Shown: piece after piece, positions 26,205 through 34,675 of the stretch
Position numbering within the stretch: the first letter of the stretch is position 1
How the letters are laid out: every line of letters begins with the position of its first letter
From: Bdellovibrio sp. UBA4095
GTDB taxonomy: Bacteria; Bdellovibrionota; Bdellovibrionia; Bdellovibrionales; Bdellovibrionaceae
Length of the DNA: 64,000 bases
NCBI GenBank assembly: GCA_002381805.1
Contig: DFXZ01000014.1
Span: 1-64,000, forward strand
Direction: 5' to 3'
Program-made: the position numbers and the translations under genes
Notes under the pieces: generated by a model
Database searches by the model: none
Told to the model about the DNA's origin: nothing
The model's input: the letters and a program-made list of their open reading frames with translations, nothing else

Positions 26205-27425
26205 TTACTTAACGACAATTTTTGCGAACTTCTTCTTGCCCGCTTTGATCACAAAACTCTGGCCCGACTTTAAAGTCATCTTAAGTTTAGGATCTGAAAC
26301 TTTCTCTCCGTCAATTTGCACGCCCCCGCCTTGAATCAGGCGAGACCCCATGCTGTTGGACTCTGCCAAACCAGCGCGAACCATCAGAGCCGGCAAACCA
26401 ATTTCTTCCGGTGCCGTTTCAAAAACCGGAACCTCATCTGGCAATCCCTTATCAACAAAGATTCTGTTAAATTCCTCTTCCGCAGCTTGGGCAGCTTCGG
26501 CAGAGTGAAAACGTTGAATCAGGAACTTCGCAAGATCCACCTTTACGGTGCGCGGATGCTTTCGTTTTTGTGCGACGTCTTCTTTTAACTGAGCCAGCCC
26601 CGTCGCATTTATATCGGTTAATAACTCATACCAACGATACATGAGATCGTCGGAAATTCGCATGGTCTTACCAAACATATCCTTTGGCGAATCCACCACC
26701 GATATATAGTTATCCATAGACTTTGACATCTTATGAACGCCATCAATACCTTCTAAAATCGGCATTGTCAGAACACACTGAGCTTCCTGCCCATAGGCAG
26801 ATTGCATCACCCGACCAACCAATAAATTGAACTTTTGATCCGTCCCCCCCAGCTCGACATCCGCCTTAAGAGCGACAGAATCGTAACCTTGGGTCAGTGG
26901 ATATAAAAACTCATGAATTGCAATCGGAGTCCCCGATTTATAACGCTTAGTAAAGTCCTCGCGCTCAAGCATCTGAGCCACGGTGTACTTTGCAGACATC
27001 TTTATGAAATCCGCAGGTGTCATCTTGTTGATCCAAGAGCTGTTATAAACAATCTCTGTCTTTTCGGGGTCCAAGATTTTAAAGATCTGTTTCGCGTAAG
27101 TACGGCCGTTTTCTTCAATCTCTTCGCGAGTCAACAAAGGACGGGTCGTGTTTTTCCCAGATGGATCCCCAATTTGTGCCGTGAAGTCACCAATGAGAAA
27201 ATAGATTTTGTGTCCCAGGTCTTGAAATGTCTTAAGCTTATTTATCACAACGGTGTGACCAATGTGAATATCGGGACGAGTTGGATCCGCTCCAAATTTA
27301 ACGATTAGCGGTTTATTCAGCTCATGACTGCGCTTAAGTTTCTTCAACATCTCTTCGTCGTTGATGAACTCTGCCACACCGAACTTAATACGCTCTAATT
27401 GTTCTTTCGGATCCAAAAAAGCCAT
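26205..27425 (-). CDS. tyrS: Tyrosyl-tRNA synthetase
   Basis: 406 residues from ATG 27425 with GAAGGG before it. Class I signatures HIGH (in PDIHIGHTV) and KMSKS are intact, and the tyrosine pocket segment KFGADPTRPD is visible. An S4 RNA-binding domain ends the protein (LIQGGGVQIDGEKVSD). It charges tRNA-Tyr. It lies 12 bp after the RNase Y-like gene on the same strand. Confidence 0.97.
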   Translation of the reverse strand: MAFLDPKEQLERIKFGVAEFINDEEMLKKLKRSHELNKPLIVKFGADPTRPDIHIGHTVVINKLKTFQDLGHKIYFLIGDFTAQIGDPSGKNTTRPLLTREEIEENGRTYAKQIFKILDPEKTEIVYNSSWINKMTPADFIKMSAKYTVAQMLEREDFTKRYKSGTPIAIHEFLYPLTQGYDSVALKADVELGGTDQKFNLLVGRVMQSAYGQEAQCVLTMPILEGIDGVHKMSKSMDNYISVVDSPKDMFGKTMRISDDLMYRWYELLTDINATGLAQLKEDVAQKRKHPRTVKVDLAKFLIQRFHSAEAAQAAEEEFNRIFVDKGLPDEVPVFETAPEEIGLPALMVRAGLAESNSMGSRLIQGGGVQIDGEKVSDPKLKMTLKSGQSFVIKAGKKKFAKIVVK

Positions 27426-27437
27426 AATGCCCTTCAA

Positions 27438-29006
27438 CTATCTTGCGTGCTCTACGCTTCTGGTTTCACGAACCACAGTGACCTTAACCTGACCCGCTTG
27501 TGGAAGCTCGCGCTCGATCTTACGAGCCACATCACGAGACAACATCACAGCTTGATCATCTGTGACCTTGCTGCTTTCAACCATAACACGGACGTCTTTA
27601 CCGGCTTGCAATGCCAACGTCTTCAAGACGCCATCAAAGCTGTTTCCGATACTCTCAAGATCTTCCAAGCGGTGAACGAAGGAATCAATTTGCGGACGAC
27701 GAGCGCCGGGTCTTGAGCTCGACAGCGTATAAGCCGCATGAATGATCCAGGCCAAAACACTGTGAGGTTTTTCTTCTTCGTCATGAGCTCGGATCGCATG
27801 GCAGATTTCTTCGTGCTCTCCGTATTTTTTAGCCGCTTCTGCACCCACGAGGGCATAGCTACCTTCTGCAGTGTGATCAATTGCTTTTCCGATATTGTGC
27901 AGAAGACCCGCGCGGCGCGCCTGCTTCACATTCACACCCATTTCGCCTGCAAGTAAGCCAGCGATATGAGCTACTTCCAAAGCTTGGTTCAAAGCATTTT
28001 GACCTTGATATGAGCGGTATTTCAAGCCACCCAGGATTTTGATGAGTTCGGGATGCATATTAGGAATGCCCAACTCCATCACGTGGCGTTCGCCTTCTTC
28101 TTTGATAGATTTCATCAACTCATTACGTTGTTTTTCGACGACTTCCTCGATGCGTGCAGGATGGACACGACCGTCTTCCATAAGTTTTTCGATCGTTTTA
28201 CGAGCCAGCTCACGGCGGACCGGATCGAAACCTGAAATAACCACAGCCTCCGGCGTATCGTCGACGATCAGATCCACTCCGCACAACGCTTCAAGGGTGC
28301 GGATATTACGACCTTCACGGCCAATAATCTTACCCTTCATTTCATCGTTCGGCAGAGCCAAAACACTGACTGTTCTTTCAGAAGTGTATTCTGAAGCGAA
28401 ACGAGATAGTGCGACTGCCAAAATTCGTTTTGCTCTTTTTTCAGATTCTTTTTGAGTTTCTTCTTCAATCTGAGAAATTTTCTTTGCGGCCTCTTGCTTC
28501 GCTTCGTCTTCCAAAGCCGTCAGCAACTGTCGGCGCGCTTCTTCTTGAGTCATTGCGGCGACTGCTTCAAGCTTTTGCTTAAGTTCATCAATATGAACCT
28601 CGCCCTTTTTCTCGAGCTCTTTAATGCGGTTTTCTGAAATCGCAATCTTTTCTTCACGGTTTTTAAGTGAATTCAGATAGCGCTCGTTCTCTTCCATTTT
28701 AGCTTTGAACTGGTCATCGATTTCTTTCAGACGACGTTCCAACTGAGCTTCTTTGTTTTTTACTGTCGACTTTTGCTTGTGAATGTCGGCTTCCACATTT
28801 TTACGAGCTCGAGATTCGAAATCCTTCGCACGATTTTCTGAATCCTTCTTAAGCTTTGCAGCTTCTGATTTTGCGCGGTTGATGATTCTTTCAGCCTCAA
28901 CCCGTGCCGATTTCTTTTTGTTTTCGTCCTGCATGCGCTTGATAAGGAAGACCACAACGCCCCCAAGGAACAAGCCGATAATTCCCGTAACAATAATTTC
29001 GATCAC
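27438..29006 (-). CDS. rny: RNase Y-like protein with substituted HD active site
   Basis: 522 residues from GTG 29006 (AGGAG upstream). Layout is that of RNase Y: a membrane helix (2-22), a long coiled coil (25-195), a KH domain with GREGRNI (229-235), an HD domain (about 325-440) and a conserved C-terminal end (VTVVRETRSVE). RNase Y starts decay of most mRNAs in many bacteria. Here the HD metal ligands are changed: the first His in the xHSxEVA motif is Gln341, the HD doublet reads H370-N371, and the last Asp before the SxxRPGAR motif is Tyr426. Catalysis by this domain is therefore doubtful; RNA binding and membrane scaffolding may remain. Family membership is certain; loss of activity is inference. 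Confidence 0.9.
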   Translation of the reverse strand: MIEIIVTGIIGLFLGGVVVFLIKRMQDENKKKSARVEAERIINRAKSEAAKLKKDSENRAKDFESRARKNVEADIHKQKSTVKNKEAQLERRLKEIDDQFKAKMEENERYLNSLKNREEKIAISENRIKELEKKGEVHIDELKQKLEAVAAMTQEEARRQLLTALEDEAKQEAAKKISQIEEETQKESEKRAKRILAVALSRFASEYTSERTVSVLALPNDEMKGKIIGREGRNIRTLEALCGVDLIVDDTPEAVVISGFDPVRRELARKTIEKLMEDGRVHPARIEEVVEKQRNELMKSIKEEGERHVMELGIPNMHPELIKILGGLKYRSYQGQNALNQALEVAHIAGLLAGEMGVNVKQARRAGLLHNIGKAIDHTAEGSYALVGAEAAKKYGEHEEICHAIRAHDEEEKPHSVLAWIIHAAYTLSSSRPGARRPQIDSFVHRLEDLESIGNSFDGVLKTLALQAGKDVRVMVESSKVTDDQAVMLSRDVARKIERELPQAGQVKVTVVRETRSVEHAR

Positions 29007-29009
29007 TTT

Positions 29010-29570
29010 CTACTCCTGCCACTTTTTGCAATCGATGGGACCTGACTCAGTGATAAGGAAATCCACCCTGACGTCATGATCTTCCATCGGAATGGGCGAC
29101 TCCGCGACCTGATAGTCAAAGCAGATGCCAACCCGCAGTCCCCGGTAACGTTCAAGAGTTTTGTCATAAAACCCTTTTCCTCGTCCCAGACGATTGCCAT
29201 TCTTATTAAAAACTAAACCTGGAATCAGCACGCCTTGAAGAGTCTCAAGGTGAACAGCGGGCGCAGTCTCTGCGGGTTCCCAAACGTCATATGACCCTTG
29301 GATAAACTCCTCAGTCCGGTGAAACTCCAGAGCTCCTTCGCGCATTCGCGGAAAGACCCATTGCACCTGAGGAATTCGAAAAACTTCCTCCACGTGCGCT
29401 TCATCCGGCAGAGCTCGATAAGCTCCCCACACTCCACTTTGCGTAGCCATAAAGTCACGCAATTGCTGATTCAAACTATTTTGGTTTTGAACGAGTCCAC
29501 GGGCGAACTCTTGGACATTAAGAGATTTAAAGAAGGAACGACATTCCTTTTTTGAACTCCAATAATTCAC
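29010..29570 (-). CDS. 5-formyltetrahydrofolate cyclo-ligase family protein
   Basis: 186 residues. It converts 5-formyl-THF to 5,10-methenyl-THF using ATP. The signature is GLVFNKNGNRLGRGKGFYDKTL, and VPxD-like C-terminal segment VRVDFLITE follows. The N-terminal KK is in place. Its stop overlaps the ribosome-binding site of rny, which starts 3 bp later, so the two are coupled. The zapA / 5-FCL order is common in proteobacteria, where the 6S RNA gene often lies between; here only 50 bp separate them, so none fits. Confidence 0.88.
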   Translation of the reverse strand: MNYWSSKKECRSFFKSLNVQEFARGLVQNQNSLNQQLRDFMATQSGVWGAYRALPDEAHVEEVFRIPQVQWVFPRMREGALEFHRTEEFIQGSYDVWEPAETAPAVHLETLQGVLIPGLVFNKNGNRLGRGKGFYDKTLERYRGLRVGICFDYQVAESPIPMEDHDVRVDFLITESGPIDCKKWQE

Positions 29571-29620
29571 CAGAGTGTCTCCAGGACAACTGGGAGTTAA
29601 GCCTTATTGCTCAAAGTCAC

Positions 29621-29932
29621 CTAGTTGTTCAAAACCTTGGTGTTACCTTTGGAGTTTTCTAGATCCATTGACAGCCGAAGGGCTTTCTCTTCAAGCTTTT
29701 CAAGCTCGCGATGAGCTTTTCTTTTCAATAGAATAAGTTCTTCTGCAAGATTCATTGCCGTCAGAACGGCGGCATTTTGGAAAGAACCGTTTTTAGTGAG
29801 GGACATGGCTTGATTCATTTTGTTGTTCACAAAATCGACGAGTTCCTGAACTGTAGCATCGTCATGAGAGGTTTTTAATTTATAGGGGACACCCGCAATT
29901 AGAAAATTGAAGACTTTTTTATCAGATGTCAC
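29621..29932 (-). CDS. zapA: Cell division protein ZapA
   Basis: 103 residues from GTG 29932, with AGGTG upstream. It shows the ZapA head (FNFLIAGVPYKLKT, VQELVDFVNNKM) followed by AVLTAMNLAEELI and a C-terminal coiled coil. ZapA cross-links FtsZ filaments at the division site. It is the first gene of the run zapA, 5-FCL, rny, tyrS, ferredoxin. Confidence 0.88.
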   Translation of the reverse strand: MTSDKKVFNFLIAGVPYKLKTSHDDATVQELVDFVNNKMNQAMSLTKNGSFQNAAVLTAMNLAEELILLKRKAHRELEKLEEKALRLSMDLENSKGNTKVLNN

Positions 29933-30044
29933 TTCACACCTCAGTAGCTGCCGAATCGAATTGCCTAAACCTTTTAAAACTCTAGAAAATTCCTAGTTAA
30001 CACTGATTAAAGTATAGCTCTGCGATCACTCTATATTCAACAGT

Positions 30045-30635
30045 TTATTTCTTCGTGCAGGTGCATATAATACCGAGCTCGTCCCGTTTTTCACAAAGCA
30101 CGGAGCGACGCCGAGGCTTATCGCTCAGTTCAATCTCCATGACTTCTTTGAAATTCCGGCGATACGTCGAGATGACTCCGTTAAGCTTCGTGTCAATATA
30201 GGAATACTCGTCGCTTTTGATACTCGCACCCAGCAAGAAGTTATTGATGACCTCTTGCTTGGGATTGGATGCCTGATTTTTAGTCAACTTCAGATCCGTG
30301 ACGAGGCCCTTTTCATCGACCTTCTGAAGACTCAGCTGAGTGGACATTTTTTTGACCGCGCTAAAATGAGTGCGCAGAATCAGGTTCATCTTCTGCTGAT
30401 CCGCATCAATATAGTGAATTTTGCGCTGACGCAGCTGAGACTGGGAAGTCACAAACTTTTCATCGATCAATTCTTTAAGGCGATTGAGGTCGACTTTGAA
30501 CGAAAGACTCTCGTCCTTAAGCTCAGGAAAGCAGCGAATGAGGTTTTCATAAGAAACGGAAACGGGCTTGGCAGTTTGGGCCCAAAGCAGCTGGGGCCCC
30601 AATGATGCAAGTAATACGACTACAAATCTCAACAT
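30045..30635 (-). CDS. Secreted protein of unknown function
   Basis: 196 residues with a signal peptide (MLRFVVVLLASL..., cleaved after LLWAQ). The mature part is hydrophilic, with a first Cys near residue 33 and three cysteines close to the C-terminus (VLCEK, IICTCTKK). I recognise no family. It starts 21 bp after the preceding secreted gene and is likely in the same operon as the L,D-transpeptidase. Confidence 0.75.
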   Translation of the reverse strand: MLRFVVVLLASLGPQLLWAQTAKPVSVSYENLIRCFPELKDESLSFKVDLNRLKELIDEKFVTSQSQLRQRKIHYIDADQQKMNLILRTHFSAVKKMSTQLSLQKVDEKGLVTDLKLTKNQASNPKQEVINNFLLGASIKSDEYSYIDTKLNGVISTYRRNFKEVMEIELSDKPRRRSVLCEKRDELGIICTCTKK

Positions 30636-30656
30636 TTCGTGTCCGCTCGAAAAAGA

Positions 30657-31523
30657 CTATTCATCTTCCCCAAGGCTAGACAACGGCGAATCAACATTCA
30701 ATGAAATTCCCTGGATAGTCTCGTTTTCTTGGACGCCCGCCCGAGTTCCCACGGACTTGGCATTTTTAGATTCGGAAACAAAGCGGTAAGCACCAGGAAA
30801 CACCGCTACGAAGTCCGATTCTGTCAAAGGAGTACTGACCAAGTAGCGCGGATGCTTTGCTGGAAACACGTCCCCAGGGTAAGTCACCCACATCTCTGTA
30901 AAAGTTCCGTCTGATCCGAAACTGAAAAGTTCGCGCAATTGACCTGGATCCTTAGCTTTGTTCCAACCTGCACAGAGACCTTTCGCGCTGAGTGAGCTCT
31001 TCGGATAAGAATCAATGCGATCACACGTTTCATAGGTAAATCTTTGAACGAAGTCTCGTTCCCAGCTGCCGGTTAAATACAGATCACCAAAGTTACTGTC
31101 GTTCAAACGGAAAAAATGGCGTTTCATATAGTACATCGTCAAAAAAACTTTTTGCTGTTCGATCGTCGCATTAAAATCTCGATAAACTCGAATTTTCTGA
31201 CCACGGACTCCTGATGGAACTGAAAGCTTTTCGAGCTTTAATGTCGTCGTTTGACCGGCGGTCACCTTGACAATGGAGGGGTAAATGGAGTTTTCAAATC
31301 CCACCAAATAGTCCCCTGTCGGAACTGCGTGAGGCTTGTTCAAATCAAAGAAAACCGCAGCGTCGCAGACTCCCCGCTGGGAGGTGTCGCATCTGACTGC
31401 TTTTACTTTTTGAAATAGCTGAAAGCGTCCTGCTTCACCATAAACCTGCAACGACCCGGTTGCTTGAGCCAGCGCGGCCTGAGCGAATAAAGAAAGAATA
31501 AGAGTGAGTGACCATTTTTTCAT
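30657..31523 (-). CDS. Secreted protein with possible PEGA/carboxypeptidase-regulatory-like domain
   Basis: 288 residues. The signal peptide is cleaved after AALAQ. Residues 20-95 look like a beta-sandwich (GSLQVYGEAGRF, VPTGDYLVGFENSIYPSIVKVTAGQTTTLKLEKL), the pattern of small Ig-like surface domains. A Cys pair (CDTSQRGVC) and a later pair (YETCD, GLCAG) suggest disulfides. The rest is not recognised. It lies 9 bp after the L,D-transpeptidase gene, so it may act on the cell wall or envelope. Confidence 0.65.
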   Translation of the reverse strand: MKKWSLTLILSLFAQAALAQATGSLQVYGEAGRFQLFQKVKAVRCDTSQRGVCDAAVFFDLNKPHAVPTGDYLVGFENSIYPSIVKVTAGQTTTLKLEKLSVPSGVRGQKIRVYRDFNATIEQQKVFLTMYYMKRHFFRLNDSNFGDLYLTGSWERDFVQRFTYETCDRIDSYPKSSLSAKGLCAGWNKAKDPGQLRELFSFGSDGTFTEMWVTYPGDVFPAKHPRYLVSTPLTESDFVAVFPGAYRFVSESKNAKSVGTRAGVQENETIQGISLNVDSPLSSLGEDE

Positions 31524-31532
31524 ATAATTCCC

Positions 31533-33221
31533 TTAGAACAATTCGCCATGAGTTTTTTTGTTCGCCAGAGCTTTAGCCAAACGCGTATCCTGACCATAAA
31601 CATCATCTACAAATCGAATCGCTCCATTGTCAGCTTTCTCGACTGTCAAATAAAGAAAGTAAACTGGCATCGACTTCTTCAATGATACTTTCTTAGAAAC
31701 CTCTACCGGCTTATCGGAACGACTTTGCGGCACAAAAGCCTGAATCTCACTCAGACTCCAGCCGGGTTGATCTCGAAGCAGATGCGCTGCCAACTCAAGG
31801 GGCTGCTCCAGGCGCACACAACCAGAGCTGATATGTCTGCGATTTTCTTTAAATAGAGAACGCTCGTTAGTGTCATGCATGTAGATAGCCCAGGGATTCT
31901 GTAGTGGGAACTTCACCACTCCCAACGCATTATCAGGGCCTGCTTTTTGGCGAATGTAATACTTAGCAAAGTTTGATGAATTAATGGTTTTCCAGTCGAC
32001 TTCATAAGGGCTGACTTCTTTATGAGTGCTGGCATCGAAAAGGCTCATATTGTGAGCATCAAGATAGTTCACATTCGCTTTGATCATAGGAAGTTTATCT
32101 TTTAAAGCGATACTGGTCGGCACGGTCCAAAGAGGATTCAAATCAACATAAGTAATGGCATCTTTCATCGACGGTGTTCTTCGGAAGGATTGGCCTACGA
32201 TAGTTTTGAAATTCATCGCCAGCTGTCCTTCTTCAAATAAGCGAAACTCTGCTGTCGCCAGGTTAACGAAAATATGACGAGGCTCCATTGCCTTTGGCAA
32301 CCACCGAATCTTTTCGATTGTGGCTTCTACCTGAGCAATACGTTGACCGACATTATAATTCAAAGATCTTAGAACTTCAGAGCGAGCCCCTGCGATCACA
32401 CCATCCACTGCCAATCCATTTTTCTCTTGATACAAGCGAAGCCCTGTATCGAAGTCCTCATCAAAAGTTTGATTGCCATTGTCGTTCACGGGGTAACCCA
32501 ACATTTTTAAACGAGTGCGCAGCTGCGCAATCGCTGGATGGGTCACTCCCATCTTGATGGGTGTTCCCGGATAAGCAATCATCGGCCAGCCGCCTTGATC
32601 TTTAAGTTGACGAAGTCGTGCCAGCACTTCTAGCAAATCTTTATAGCGGCTGTGTTGAGGAGCGAACTGATCCAAAGCCGCACTTAAACCCGAGGCACCG
32701 GCATTCACCGCATTTACGAGTTCTTGGTATTCTTTAAAAATTCTCTTTTTGAACTTAATATCTTGATCGACAGCCTCTGGATCGAAACGTCCGTTTGAAA
32801 GATGATCAGCATAGCGAATCAAAGCTTCTGTTGCCGCCATTTCGAAAGTAATCCAATTTTTCTGATTGCTCTGAGCAGCTTTATACAAGTTCTCGACATC
32901 TACATCCCAATAGTCCCGTGGACTCAGGCCATGCCTCGCAACCGAAAGTAAAATCTGGCGTAAGCTGGTCGCCATGGCACTGGGACGACCATTACCATCG
33001 ACCCACGCGGCTTGGTAACCACGCAGAGCATAGAAACTATTAAGCTTATCTGTATGTAAAATGAAGTTGCCCCAAGATGGCTTGATCAGAGGTAAAGTTG
33101 CATCCCGAGCGACATAGGCCTGAATAACGGACGCTTCACCATACCCCCAGGATAACCCCGGCGCCATAATTGCCAGTCCAAGACCCATTAGAACAGAATT
33201 TCTAAGCCATTTCTTGCACAT
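31533..33221 (-). CDS. L,D-transpeptidase of the YcbB/LdtD type
   Basis: 562 residues with a signal peptide (cleaved near SWGYG). The N-terminal scaffold domain is typical of YcbB (YALRGYQAAWVDGNGRPS). A peptidoglycan-binding motif follows (LRTRLKMLGYP, FDTGLRLYQEKNGL, about 235-290). The YkuD catalytic domain contains MHDT and the RRHISSGCVRL motif with the nucleophilic Cys. It forms 3-3 cross-links between peptidoglycan stems in the periplasm. Predators such as Bdellovibrio use such enzymes on their own and prey walls; here the target is not readable. Two small secreted genes follow it. Confidence 0.92.
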   Translation of the reverse strand: MCKKWLRNSVLMGLGLAIMAPGLSWGYGEASVIQAYVARDATLPLIKPSWGNFILHTDKLNSFYALRGYQAAWVDGNGRPSAMATSLRQILLSVARHGLSPRDYWDVDVENLYKAAQSNQKNWITFEMAATEALIRYADHLSNGRFDPEAVDQDIKFKKRIFKEYQELVNAVNAGASGLSAALDQFAPQHSRYKDLLEVLARLRQLKDQGGWPMIAYPGTPIKMGVTHPAIAQLRTRLKMLGYPVNDNGNQTFDEDFDTGLRLYQEKNGLAVDGVIAGARSEVLRSLNYNVGQRIAQVEATIEKIRWLPKAMEPRHIFVNLATAEFRLFEEGQLAMNFKTIVGQSFRRTPSMKDAITYVDLNPLWTVPTSIALKDKLPMIKANVNYLDAHNMSLFDASTHKEVSPYEVDWKTINSSNFAKYYIRQKAGPDNALGVVKFPLQNPWAIYMHDTNERSLFKENRRHISSGCVRLEQPLELAAHLLRDQPGWSLSEIQAFVPQSRSDKPVEVSKKVSLKKSMPVYFLYLTVEKADNGAIRFVDDVYGQDTRLAKALANKKTHGELF

Positions 33222-33391
33222 ATAGAGAACCTCTCGGGACTCATATGTTCAATTAAAATGCCATGGCTAAAAGGACTGTATCGATCTTGAGGTGTCACGT
33301 TTTTAGACAGAGCTGCCGTTTTTTAGCCTCTGCTGAAAATCACGGAGCCCCAGCGCTCGCTGGGCCCGAGGTTTCGGATACCTATGGAGCA

Positions 33392-34582
33392 CTAATGAAC
33401 GAAGAGAGACTCAACAAAGTCGTGAGAACTGAAACTGCGAAGATCTTGGATTCTTTCGCCGACGCCAATCAGCTTGATCGGTATCTGCAGTTCTTGCGCA
33501 AGCCCCACAGCGACACCACCTTTTGCTGTGCCGTCCATTTTTGTGAGGATGGCCCCGGTCAAACTAAGGGCTCCGTGAAACTCTTTGGCCTGCATCAATG
33601 CGTTTTGGCCTGAATTTGCATCAAGAACTATCAAGGTTTCGTGAGGCGCTTCAGGAATTACTTTGGACATAACCCTTTTCATCTTTTTGATTTCTTCCAT
33701 CAGATTGGCCTGCGTGTGCAGACGTCCAGCCGTATCGACAATGACGATATCATAACCCTGAGCTTTTCCTTTTGAAACAGCATCGAAGGCGACCGCGCTT
33801 GGATCGGTAACTCCTTCAGGTGAAAAAATCTCCACTTGAGCTCGATCAGTCCAAACCTTTAACTGGCCGCCAGCTGCCGCACGGAATGTGTCTCCTGCAG
33901 CTACTAAAACTTTTTTACCTTGACCCGCCAGCTGCGCCGAAATCTTACCTATGGAGGTCGTTTTGCCCGCCCCATTCACGCCCACAATCATCAAAACAGT
34001 CGGCCCCTCATCGGCGAACTGGATTTTCGAAAGGATGCCTTCTCCAGGATGAGTCGAGTGAGATCCGGCAAAGATATTTTTGATTTCTTCTTTAAGAGCT
34101 TCTCGCACGGATTCATAATCAGCCTTTTCTTTGCGTGAGAGTTTCTCTTCGATGGCTGCCATCAACCTTTGCACGGTCGTGGGACCTAGGTCGCTCGTGT
34201 AAAGAATCTCTTCGATTTCCTCAAGAGGTTTACCAACCGCATCGGTCTTGAACAACCCACGGATTCTTCCGAAAAGATTCTCTTCGGTTTTACGAAGAGC
34301 TTCCTTCAAATCGACTTCCGTTGGTGCCGTTGGAACCGGGGCTACCGGAGGCGCCACTGGTGCCAGGGCCTCTTTCTCTTTAACGACTTCTTTGGCAACG
34401 ACAGTTTCTTTTTCTTCTGCACGAACCTGAGGCGGCACTTCTTCTGGGGCTTTTGGAAGTGCTTTTTTCTGGCGACGAGATTTCGCCATGCTAAGAGCAA
34501 TGACTCCTAAAACGAGCAAAAGCATTACGCCTATGAAAATAAGCAAGATATCCATTTGTTGAGCATGGCCGGGCGACATCAT
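33392..34582 (-). CDS. ftsY: Signal recognition particle receptor FtsY, membrane-anchored
   Basis: 396 residues from ATG 34582 (a second ATG is at 34579 and fits AGGAGG spacing better). An N-terminal membrane helix (about 13-33) is followed by a Pro/Glu/Ala-rich linker rather than the long acidic A domain of E. coli. The NG GTPase domain is complete: GVNGAGKTTSIGK, DTFRAAA, DTAGRLH, TKMDGTAKGG and GVGE. It receives ribosomes bound to SRP at the membrane. It follows the FHA gene with a 93-bp gap. Confidence 0.95.
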   Translation of the reverse strand: MMSPGHAQQMDILLIFIGVMLLLVLGVIALSMAKSRRQKKALPKAPEEVPPQVRAEEKETVVAKEVVKEKEALAPVAPPVAPVPTAPTEVDLKEALRKTEENLFGRIRGLFKTDAVGKPLEEIEEILYTSDLGPTTVQRLMAAIEEKLSRKEKADYESVREALKEEIKNIFAGSHSTHPGEGILSKIQFADEGPTVLMIVGVNGAGKTTSIGKISAQLAGQGKKVLVAAGDTFRAAAGGQLKVWTDRAQVEIFSPEGVTDPSAVAFDAVSKGKAQGYDIVIVDTAGRLHTQANLMEEIKKMKRVMSKVIPEAPHETLIVLDANSGQNALMQAKEFHGALSLTGAILTKMDGTAKGGVAVGLAQELQIPIKLIGVGERIQDLRSFSSHDFVESLFVH

Positions 34583-34675
34583 ATTCCCTCCTAGGGTCAC
34601 AACGCGTCATATTGCAGTTTGAATGGGATTCTTTTAGCCTACTTTAAGCTGCGAGACTAGTTGAATTGGCAGGAA

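Noticed and set aside
29571..29620. 6S RNA gene between zapA and the 5-FCL gene, a common location
   Set aside because: The gap is only 50 bp, too short for a 6S RNA.
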